Shown here: in pieces, positions 24,108 through 30,702 of the stretch
Position numbering within the stretch: the first letter of the stretch is position 1
Layout of the letters: each line of letters opens with the position of its first letter
Assembly (NCBI GenBank): GCA_007131745.1
Contig: SLPX01000197.1
Location: 1-30,702 of the forward strand
From: Myxococcales bacterium
GTDB lineage: Bacteria > Myxococcota > Polyangia > HGW-17 > SLPX01
Direction: 5' to 3'
DNA length: 30,702 nt
The notes under the pieces: generated by a model
The model's database searches: none
Seen by the model: only the letters and a program-made list of their open reading frames with translations
What the model was told of the DNA's origin: nothing
Translations under genes and position numbers: made by a program

Positions 24108-26714
24108 ATGGCCGAACGATTGGACGACTGGGTTTCCATTTGGCACAAGCCTTATCGAAAACATCTGCTTCAACTGCTTGTGATCGGCACGGCAGCAGGT
24201 GGATTAGTCTATCTTGAAAACACTTTTCTTCGAGGTTTGGTAGAAAGCCTCTCCGCGGCTCCTAGGGCTGGTGAAAGCTTTTTTTCAGATTTTTTCACTG
24301 CCGCCTGGGGAGAACGGTCTGTTGCCTGGATCTTTCTGGGGTCTGTTTTCTTGGTTGGCCTTGCACGTTCCCTGTTGGGAGTATCCCGAGATCTTCTATC
24401 AGGCAAGCTGGAGGCCGAATCGCGATGCGATCTGGAAAGACAAATATTGAGACACCTGTTGCATCATGAAGATGGTTTTTTCGCCGAGCATTCCAGTGGA
24501 GAAATTCTCAACCGCCTTGAAGTCGACTTGTTCCGTATATTGGATCGCCGTGAAACATTGGTGACTGTGTGGTGGTCCTCTCTTACGATTCTGGGCAACT
24601 TCGTGTTCTTCGGACTCGCGGATTGGCGTTTGGCCGTGGTGGTTTTAGTCATTTCGATCCTTGGCATCCTGGTCACTCAATACGCCGGTCTTCCGTTGAA
24701 GGATTCCGACGCCGCCTACTTCACCGCCGGAGACCGTGTGAAAACGGATTTCGAGGATTACATGAAGGCCGTGCCTGAAATCCAGGTCGGCGGGTTGTAC
24801 GAATCCATGATCCAAAGGTTTCGGATTCCTCAAAACAGCAGGGTGAGAGCTTACCTGCGCTGGGTTAAATCCAACACGGGCTTCGGTTTCACCCGGGTTT
24901 TCTGGCCCGTACTTGCCTTTTTGGCGACAGTCCTCGTTATTGTCTACAGCTATACAAAGCAAGGAGAGGACGCGTCGCACAAACTCGCCCTGATACCTGT
25001 TTTGATCTTTGCGCTTCCCACGATTTTCAACAATGTGACGAACCTCGTGGGTCAACGTGTAAAGTTTCAAATAGCGCGAAACAGTGTAAATAGAATTCTG
25101 GAATATAATTGTGACAATATTGCGCCCGTGGAGGACCATTCCGGAGAGTCCGTGGAACTTGGAGAACCCGGAAGAATTACACTCGATGATGTCACCTATC
25201 GTTACCGGGCCGCAACCGGTCAACTCCAGGGCGGAGTATCCAATGTCACCGTTTCTTTCGCTCCTTCGACATGGACGACGCTTGCGGGAGGAGCCGGATC
25301 CGGCAAGTCAACTCTTTGCAACCTGATCCTGGGGCGGCTGGTCCCCGACAAAGGGGTTATTCAGCTTCAAGACACATCCTTTGCAAGAATCAACGAAGCT
25401 TCACGCCGGAATCTTGCAACCATCATGCCGCAGAGAATCGTCCTTTTCGACACGACAATAGCTGAAAACCTCTCAATAGGCAGGGGAAAGATTGTAGATG
25501 CTTCCAAACCGGACGACTCGTCTTTTAATAATTATATTTCCGGAGCGGACATCGAAATTCTTGAATCCATCGGTCTCGCTGAAGTGTGCAGAATGAAAGC
25601 ACTCGAAATGAATCCTTCGCCCGGATCTCTGGATCTTTTCTCCGCTTCGGAGATCAGGGAACTCAGAGAAAAAGCCCGTGGGATCGTCAGTGATTTAAAG
25701 ATTAATCACACGGTTTTTTCCAAAGACAACCCTGACCCCGAAAGACCGGTTTTTGAAGGTTTGTTAGGTGGGAGAACCGATCTGAAAAAGGTTGTGGAAA
25801 GAATTTTCACGGAGTCTTTCCGCTCCCGCTCATGGAAAAAATTCTCGGATTCACCTATGGGCGATTTTCTTGCCAACTTGGGAAGCGCAGTGATTTCAGG
25901 GTCTAAAAACCTCCTCGAAATTCCCGACCATGATTCCTTTGCCGCTTTGAGTCCTTCGAACTTGGAAAGGAAGATCTGGGAAGAACGGCGACGCATCCTA
26001 ACTCAATCAAGGCAATCCAAACCCTCGGCGGCGCAGCTTAAGTCCCGACGTCTGAAGTTGTCCTTGATTCGTATCGGTTTGACTTGCACTCTTTCCGAGA
26101 TACATGAAACCGATACATTGAAGAAGATGGATTTCAAATCACTTAAAGCATGGCGGGAAAAATATCCTGATGATGCAAGCCTGATCCGTGAAATAGCAGG
26201 GAACCAATGGCATCCGTCGGATCCCGAAAGCCTCGATCCTACGTTGAACTGGCGGGACAACTTGGTATTCGCCAGGTTGCACACGACAAACAGCCGGCAA
26301 GCTCAGAGGATTGACGAAGCATTGCTGCGGCTCATGGGTGAAGGCCGTTGGAAAGATTTCTTCGTGGAACAAGGCTTGGGTTACAAAGTTGGAAGAAATG
26401 GTTGTCGTCTATCCGGCGGTCAGAATCAACTTGTAGCGTTGGGCCGCGCTCTCCTGAGACGCACTCCGGTGCTGGTTCTAGACGAACCGACTTCAGCTCT
26501 TGATCCGGCACGTAGAAATAAGATCGTTAATTTCTTGAACGAATGGAAAGACAAAAGAATAGTGATAGCCATCAGCCATGATCCCGAACTTGCAAAAGCG
26601 GCCGACAAGGTCATCTTGATGAAAGACGGTCGATTGTCCGCTGAAGGCGTTTATGAACAACTGATGGAGAGTTCGAATGATTTTCAGGCGGTGTTCCGCA
26701 GTTCACGGTTCTGA
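24108..26714 (+). CDS. ABC exporter (fused membrane and ATPase domains) with a giant ATPase insertion
   Basis: 868-residue half-transporter. The N-terminal ~330 residues are a six-helix exporter-type membrane domain; RQILRHLLHHEDGFFAEHSSGEILNRLEVDL is the usual coupling-region sequence. The ATPase domain has an intact Walker A (GGAGSGKS, Lys400), Q-loop Q442 (IMPQ), signature LSGGQ at 768-772, Walker B D792-E793 and switch H824. Q-loop to signature is 325 residues, against roughly 55-60 in ordinary exporters, so about 265-270 residues are inserted into the helical subdomain between IAENLSIG (about 453) and the segment FFVEQGLGYKVGRNGC just before the signature. The insertion is highly charged and mostly helical, without recognised motifs. 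ATP hydrolysis residues are complete, so it should be an active homodimeric exporter with an extra cytosolic domain. A cyclic-nucleotide-binding protein follows 28 bases later, probably the same operon. Confidence 0.92.
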   Translation: MAERLDDWVSIWHKPYRKHLLQLLVIGTAAGGLVYLENTFLRGLVESLSAAPRAGESFFSDFFTAAWGERSVAWIFLGSVFLVGLARSLLGVSRDLLSGKLEAESRCDLERQILRHLLHHEDGFFAEHSSGEILNRLEVDLFRILDRRETLVTVWWSSLTILGNFVFFGLADWRLAVVVLVISILGILVTQYAGLPLKDSDAAYFTAGDRVKTDFEDYMKAVPEIQVGGLYESMIQRFRIPQNSRVRAYLRWVKSNTGFGFTRVFWPVLAFLATVLVIVYSYTKQGEDASHKLALIPVLIFALPTIFNNVTNLVGQRVKFQIARNSVNRILEYNCDNIAPVEDHSGESVELGEPGRITLDDVTYRYRAATGQLQGGVSNVTVSFAPSTWTTLAGGAGSGKSTLCNLILGRLVPDKGVIQLQDTSFARINEASRRNLATIMPQRIVLFDTTIAENLSIGRGKIVDASKPDDSSFNNYISGADIEILESIGLAEVCRMKALEMNPSPGSLDLFSASEIRELREKARGIVSDLKINHTVFSKDNPDPERPVFEGLLGGRTDLKKVVERIFTESFRSRSWKKFSDSPMGDFLANLGSAVISGSKNLLEIPDHDSFAALSPSNLERKIWEERRRILTQSRQSKPSAAQLKSRRLKLSLIRIGLTCTLSEIHETDTLKKMDFKSLKAWREKYPDDASLIREIAGNQWHPSDPESLDPTLNWRDNLVFARLHTTNSRQAQRIDEALLRLMGEGRWKDFFVEQGLGYKVGRNGCRLSGGQNQLVALGRALLRRTPVLVLDEPTSALDPARRNKIVNFLNEWKDKRIVIAISHDPELAKAADKVILMKDGRLSAEGVYEQLMESSNDFQAVFRSSRF

Positions 26715-26742
26715 GGTCAATCGGTAGAGAGTAAGGCACTGT

Positions 26743-27186
26743 ATGTTGAGCATCGAACAGAAAAAGGAAGCGCTGCGATGTTGTCCTTTGTTTTCGGGGA
26801 TGGAAGCGACCGAGATCGGGGTCTTGTCCGAAGCAATGGAAGAAGAGTTTTTCCAGGAAGGAGAAGAAATCTGTGTTGCCGGAGAAACGGCCGACAGGAT
26901 ATACGTTGTCTACGAAGGAGAGCTCTCGGTCTACCTGCCCGGCATTGATGAACCCGTAAGAAGATTGATAGGAGGCCAAGTCCTGGGCGAATACGGTATG
27001 TTCACGAAAACCCGGACCACAACAATCCTTGCATCAAAACCCACTCTCATGCTGTCGATGGATTATGAAAGATTCCAAATGTTTTTGTTCAGTTATCCGA
27101 AAGCCATGTTCGAACTTTTCAAAACCTCGGTCAGGCGATTGATCCAAGCGGAGGATAGGTTGCGCGACAAGACGGACAAGAGTTAA
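26743..27186 (+). CDS. Stand-alone cyclic-nucleotide-binding domain protein
   Basis: 147 residues forming essentially one CNB domain of the CRP/PKA-regulatory type: FFQEGEEICVAGETADRIYVVYEGELSVYL is the beta-roll, and GQVLGEYGMFTKTRTTTI is the phosphate-binding cassette, with Glu83 and Arg91 in the places that contact ribose and cyclic phosphate. The C-terminal helix (YPKAMFELFKTSVRRLIQAEDRLRDK) has the usual lid/dimerisation look. No helix-turn-helix, kinase or other effector follows, so it cannot be a DNA-binding CRP protein and probably acts by protein contact. ATG at 26743 is preceded by AAGG. Being 28 bases downstream of the ABC exporter and near an adenylate cyclase locus, it is a candidate cAMP-sensing subunit for the exporter. 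A weak hairpin with a T-run follows. Confidence 0.9.
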   Translation: MLSIEQKKEALRCCPLFSGMEATEIGVLSEAMEEEFFQEGEEICVAGETADRIYVVYEGELSVYLPGIDEPVRRLIGGQVLGEYGMFTKTRTTTILASKPTLMLSMDYERFQMFLFSYPKAMFELFKTSVRRLIQAEDRLRDKTDKS

Positions 27187-27204
27187 AATTCAAAAACCAA
27201 GGCC

Positions 27205-27229
27205 AAAAAGGCTAAAAGTGTCTTTTTTT
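27205..27229 (+). terminator. Weak intrinsic terminator after the cNMP-binding gene
   Basis: AAAAAGGC (27205-27212) pairs with GTCTTTTT (27220-27227) around a seven-base loop, with one G-T wobble, and runs directly into seven Ts. The stem is AT-rich, so stability is modest, but position (19 bases after the stop) and the T-run fit. Confidence 0.4.
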
Positions 27230-27355
27230 CATCCGTTTTATCCGGAATCCCTTGCCTCAAGCCGAAAAGAGGTTATGTTTGTTCCTGTAAAAGGTTATTG
27301 AAAAACATGCAGAGTGTTTTTTGTTTTTGAAAAGAAGAAAAAAAGGAGAAAGACC

Positions 27356-27409
27356 ATGAGCCACAGACCAGACCCAGTACCCGAACCCGGAACCCCCCCA
27401 ACTCCCTGA
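27356..27409 (+). CDS. Possible 17-residue proline-rich micro-ORF
   Basis: AGGAG at an ideal seven-base distance precedes an ATG opening a 17-codon frame, MSHRPDPVPEPGTPPTP, ending in TGA. Seven of the 17 residues are Pro, and there is no similarity I recognise. It sits in an AT-rich gap of about 250 bases between two genes and is not part of either. It might be a small peptide, or a leader that stalls ribosomes on polyproline, but no regulated gene follows on the same strand. Chance is possible. Confidence 0.3.
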   Translation: MSHRPDPVPEPGTPPTP

Positions 27410-27443
27410 AGAAATTTTTTTCAAAAAGGGAACTTCGGTTTAT

Positions 27444-29090
27444 TCAGATTTCAATCGTCTCATCATCTTCCCGGTATGTAACCCGGTAAAGATCGGTGCG
27501 GCGATCCAGCCAAGGTCTTACAGATGCTGTACGGAGTGTCCGACGCAAATCATCAAGATCTAATTCATGAACCAGCAAAGTCTCCGTGTTAGCGTTGGCC
27601 TCCGCGCCGATGCCGTCCCTCGAAAACGCTATGTCCGATGGCGTCAATATGGCCGATTGGGCATAATGGATATCCGCTCCGCTTACTGAAGGAAGATTTC
27701 CCGTGGCCCCACATAACACACAGTAGACATGGTTTTCGATACAACGGGCGTGTGCGCAATATCTCACCCGCAAATGCCCGCTCCTCACATCGGTATTGTA
27801 GGGCACAAAGAGAATCCGCGCTCCCTTTGAAACAGCGATCCTTGCCAACTCTGGAAACTCGATGTCATAGCAGGTCAGGATAGCGATCTTTCCGCTGTCG
27901 GAGTCGAAAACCTTCAGCCTGTCTCCAGGTTTAACCCCCCACCACCTGAACTCCGCCGGAGTAATCTGGATTTTCTTCTGTCTCTCGAAACTGCCGTCAC
28001 GCCTGAAGAAATACGCGGTATTGTATAGGTCTTCTCCCTCCATGGTCAGGTGCGAACCGCCTATGATGTTTACGGCATACTTGATAGCCATGCGGCGAAA
28101 AAAATCTATGTACTCAGGTGTAAACTTGTCCAGCAACCGAGCCGTTACACCGGGTCTACCTTCCGGCAAGAGAGGAAAAAGCTGCGTGGTAAGCAACTCG
28201 GGAAATATCACGAAATCAGAACGGAAATCCCCGGCACTGTCGATAAAAAACTCGCAGGTTGTCATGAACTCTTCAAAAGAACTGACCCTTCTCATCTCGT
28301 ATTGAACCGAAGCGACACGAACACGGCCGCGACCGGCCATGGTGCCTGTCGGCGGCACGTACTTGGTGTTCAGCCACTCCATTAATACGGCGTGCCCCCT
28401 TGAAGACTTGTCTTCGAGCAGATAGTCCCGGATCAGCCTCAAAACAGCAAATCCATTTGCCAATTGGGCTGTTATCACTGGGTCCCTGATTTGCTTTGTC
28501 ACCACCCTACGCAAATACTCTTCCGGAGATATCTGTTCGGCCCACTTGAAGTACCGCGGCATACGCCCGCCGATAACCAACCTCCTAAGGTTCTTTTCGA
28601 CCACCAGCTTTTTGCGGGCGTCATACATCCGCCTGGACAACCGAAGCCCACGGTAGTCAGGGTGCACCGACATCTCAACACCGTAAAGAGTATCTCCTTC
28701 TTCATTGTGAGTCCCGAACCAACCCCTGTCGGTTGCCTGCTCATATGTGTGTTTAGATCCCAACTCGTCCAGATCCACGATGAGGCTTCCGGAGTTCGCC
28801 ACCAACATGCCGTCCAGTTCTATGCAAAGCTGGCCTTCGGGAAACGTTTCAAGCTGAGTCAGATATTGATCCTTTAGCCAGGGAACCATATCAGGATAGC
28901 ATCGTCTCTGAAGAGCCACAAAGTCTTCATAATCATCGGGTCTCAACGTTCTCAGCACCAAACGAGCTTTCATCTCGTCCTTTCGGCGTTTTTTGTCGAC
29001 CTTGACGTTGTTCCCTTTTTTGCCGGAGCTTGTATTGCCGCGTTTGCTCCCGCTGCTGCCTCCGGTTACGGAACCCTTGTCTTTTGACAT
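27444..29090 (-). CDS. GNAT acetyltransferase-nitrilase (carbon-nitrogen hydrolase) fusion
   Basis: Two enzyme domains in one 548-residue cytosolic protein. After a basic Gly/Ser/Lys-rich tail (about residues 1-40) comes a GNAT fold (about 45-215) with VEMSVHPDYRGLRLSRRMYDARK, the acetyl-CoA pyrophosphate-loop region. The C-terminal domain (about 255-525) is a nitrilase-superfamily amidase with its catalytic triad visible: Glu298 (VIFPELL), Lys372/373 (QKKIQITP) and Cys407 (ILTCYDIEFPE). Such fusions form a recognised nitrilase branch whose substrate is unknown; acyl transfer coupled to amide hydrolysis is a reasonable guess. ATG at 29090 lies five bases after GGAGG; the GTG at 29093 is only two bases away and was rejected. 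It appears to be a single-gene unit, convergent with the cNMP gene. Confidence 0.9.
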   Translation of the reverse strand: MSKDKGSVTGGSSGSKRGNTSSGKKGNNVKVDKKRRKDEMKARLVLRTLRPDDYEDFVALQRRCYPDMVPWLKDQYLTQLETFPEGQLCIELDGMLVANSGSLIVDLDELGSKHTYEQATDRGWFGTHNEEGDTLYGVEMSVHPDYRGLRLSRRMYDARKKLVVEKNLRRLVIGGRMPRYFKWAEQISPEEYLRRVVTKQIRDPVITAQLANGFAVLRLIRDYLLEDKSSRGHAVLMEWLNTKYVPPTGTMAGRGRVRVASVQYEMRRVSSFEEFMTTCEFFIDSAGDFRSDFVIFPELLTTQLFPLLPEGRPGVTARLLDKFTPEYIDFFRRMAIKYAVNIIGGSHLTMEGEDLYNTAYFFRRDGSFERQKKIQITPAEFRWWGVKPGDRLKVFDSDSGKIAILTCYDIEFPELARIAVSKGARILFVPYNTDVRSGHLRVRYCAHARCIENHVYCVLCGATGNLPSVSGADIHYAQSAILTPSDIAFSRDGIGAEANANTETLLVHELDLDDLRRTLRTASVRPWLDRRTDLYRVTYREDDETIEI

Positions 29091-29197
29091 CACATCCTCC
29101 CAAGCTTTTTATCTAATCGCTCTGTCTTTCGAATGAAGTGGTTTGGCCCATGCCAAATCGTCCATGCGGCTGAATCGCCTTTTTGCTGAATCCTATT

Positions 29198-30702
29198 CTA
29201 CGGCACCCAGGGGCAATCCGGATCCATACCGCCGGGGACGGGGTCGGAACCGCCGCAGTAGAAGTATCCAAAAAAGTCATCCCAACCGCATGTATTGAAA
29301 GGCGGGTCGTATGATGTACAGCTGTGTGAATAGAGCACTCCGGCTTCGCACCAATGCACTACATCCCCGTCGCAACAGCCCTCCAAAGGCATGTTTTCGC
29401 ACAAATCGGTTTGGTCGCCGGAGCACGTCAGCGACAGTGTATATGAACTGTGGGCGCCGGCGTAGCCGTCCACCACTATGTAGTAAGTTGTGCCCGCTAC
29501 TCCATCGAAAACAACCTGTTCGTCGCCGACTCCCGCGGAGTATGCGATGCAAAACCCGCCGTCGCACCCCCCCTCGAGTATGAAGAGGTCCAAGTCCGCA
29601 AAGAGTTCTGTGAGATCAACCGTTACCTCTCCACTTTCTTGGGGGACGAATGCGTAAACATGTTCTCCGCCCGTATGCGTCAACATAGTGCAGGACGGAT
29701 AGGAGTTAATGAGATTCGGCGAGCCTGTGGTGTCATCCATTATCACATTCCCGCAATCGATAAACCCCGGATCCGCGCAAGTCAGAAACGGTTCATGCGG
29801 AACACAGATACCTTCATCACACAGAAAGCCTTCTCCGCATACGCCGCAGGAAACGCCGCATATAGGGTCCGGTCCGCAATCCAGGCCGGTGCAATCAGGT
29901 GTACAGCCCCAGGGACAATCGGGAACGATATCAACGGGGACGGGGTCGGAACCGCCGCAGTCGAAGAAACCGTCGGCTTCACTCCAACCGCAAATATCGT
30001 CGGGTGGTATGTTTTGCGAACAGTCGAGAGCATAGAGTGTGCCGTCTTCGCACCAATAAACTACACTTCCGTCGCAACATCCTTCGTAACCAACGCCTTC
30101 ACATTCATCATCGGGATCGCTGCACGTCAGCGACAGGGTGTATGAGCTGTGGGCGCCGTCATAGCCGTCCACCACTATGTAGTACGTTGTGCCCGCTACT
30201 CCATCGAAAACAACCTGTTCGTCGCCGACTCCCGCGGAGTAAGCGATGCACAACCCGCCGTCGCACCCCCCCTCGAGTATTAAGAGGTCCAGATCCGCAA
30301 AGAGTTCGGTGAGATCAACCGTTACTTCTCCGCTTTCTTCGGGGACGAATGTATAAACATGTTCTCCTCCTGTTTGGGGGAACGAAGTGCAGGACGGATA
30401 GGAGTTAATAAGATTCGGCGCGCCTGTGGTGTCATCAATGATTACATCCCCGCACTCGATGACCCCCGGATCTGCGCAGGTCAGCCGAATCGGCTCGCAG
30501 TACGCAGTAGTTTCCTCTTCCACGCAAACGTGCGAATCGCCGCAATCATGGGTGCTTTCCGGGTACACACACACCGGACCAGCGTCGGTTTCCTCGCAGT
30601 CGCCTGTTTCAGGATAAGTCACCAGCACGTTTCCGGTGCATTCATCGGCAGGAGGATCGTCGCAAGGTTCGATGTCCGCGCAAGTGATTTGGATCGGTTC
30701 AC
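29198..30702 (-). CDS. Secreted cysteine-rich repeat protein with PPC-like domains, 5' partial
   Basis: The frame is open to the right edge of the window, so the start and signal peptide lie outside; a GTG at 30628 is not a credible start. Over 500 residues are visible. Two copies of a 233-residue unit occur: a PPC-like (bacterial pre-peptidase C-terminal) beta-sandwich beginning CADPG and containing TGGEHVYTFVPEESGEVTVDLTE and GTTYYIVVDGYDGAHSSYTLSLTC, followed by a Cys-rich module EGCCDGSVVYWCEDGTLYALDC...CGWSEADGFFDCGGSDPVP. Such modules occur in secreted proteins of Bradymonadia and similar bacteria and are thought to help folding or surface binding. A CGPDPICGVSCGVCGEGFLC segment separates the copies. 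The protein ends soon after the second copy (DCPWVP). No catalytic domain is visible in this part. Confidence 0.85.
   Translation of the reverse strand, partial: EPIQITCADIEPCDDPPADECTGNVLVTYPETGDCEETDAGPVCVYPESTHDCGDSHVCVEEETTAYCEPIRLTCADPGVIECGDVIIDDTTGAPNLINSYPSCTSFPQTGGEHVYTFVPEESGEVTVDLTELFADLDLLILEGGCDGGLCIAYSAGVGDEQVVFDGVAGTTYYIVVDGYDGAHSSYTLSLTCSDPDDECEGVGYEGCCDGSVVYWCEDGTLYALDCSQNIPPDDICGWSEADGFFDCGGSDPVPVDIVPDCPWGCTPDCTGLDCGPDPICGVSCGVCGEGFLCDEGICVPHEPFLTCADPGFIDCGNVIMDDTTGSPNLINSYPSCTMLTHTGGEHVYAFVPQESGEVTVDLTELFADLDLFILEGGCDGGFCIAYSAGVGDEQVVFDGVAGTTYYIVVDGYAGAHSSYTLSLTCSGDQTDLCENMPLEGCCDGDVVHWCEAGVLYSHSCTSYDPPFNTCGWDDFFGYFYCGGSDPVPGGMDPDCPWVP
29424..30484 (-). repeat. Direct repeat of 362 bp encoding the two PPC-like domains
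   Basis: Bases 29424-29785 and 30123-30484 align without gaps in most of their length at an offset of 699 bases (233 codons). Some stretches are almost identical, for example the segments starting at 29470 and 30169, while others differ mainly at third codon positions. The neighbouring Cys-rich modules are duplicated at the same offset but are more diverged. Confidence 0.9.

Noticed and set aside
29198..29215. Possible frameshift at the end of the PPC protein, because the second unit stops where the first continues (DCPWG versus DCPWVP)
   Set aside because: The other frame also stops within a few codons, so no continuation is recovered.

Overview
The window looks like chromosomal DNA of a diderm bacterium from the former Deltaproteobacteria, most likely a relative of the Myxococcota or Bradymonadia. 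The main reasons are long cysteine-rich secreted proteins with Asp/Ala/Val low-complexity N-termini, MopE-type CDGxDNDCNG repeats, a MYXO-CTERM-like C-terminal sorting signal, a PEGA repeat protein and a CHASE2-cyclase. This placement is inferred from gene content only. No rRNA, tRNA, CRISPR array, transposase or phage gene was seen.

Layout. 1-4.8 kb (+ strand): end of a steroid 5-alpha-reductase-like membrane enzyme, a sodium:solute symporter with an odd start, a membrane-embedded metallophosphoesterase and a PHB-accumulation-regulator-like protein. 4.8-5.9 kb (-): a probable outer-membrane beta-barrel. 5.9-9.4 kb (+): trmL, a TPR envelope protein, a DUF99 (endonuclease V-like) protein and a CDF zinc exporter, in two overlapping pairs. 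9.6-14.3 kb (+): secreted proteins, namely a Cys-rich lipoprotein, a CAP-domain protein whose lipoprotein signal is cut off by an in-frame TAA, and a small anchored protein. 14.5-23.1 kb (-): a PEGA repeat protein, then a five-gene run in the order REC-PilZ-STAS protein, CHASE2 adenylate cyclase, SH3 protein, M48 lipoprotein protease, purM. 23.4-23.8 kb (-): a small exported protein made of 19-residue Cys repeats. 24.1-27.2 kb (+): an ABC exporter with a very large insertion in its ATPase domain, followed by a cyclic-nucleotide-binding protein. 27.4-30.7 kb (-): a GNAT-nitrilase fusion and a partial secreted protein with a duplicated 233-residue unit.

The most interesting part is 19.1-27.2 kb. 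A fusion of a degenerate receiver with PilZ and STAS domains is translationally coupled to a membrane adenylate cyclase. About 1 kb away, on the other strand, a cyclic-nucleotide-binding protein sits directly behind an ABC exporter with roughly 265-270 extra residues between Q-loop and signature motif. A cAMP-controlled exporter is a reasonable but untested hypothesis. The envelope proteins around it (M48 protease, SH3 protein, PEGA protein, Cys-rich lipoproteins) suggest a region devoted largely to cell-surface biology.
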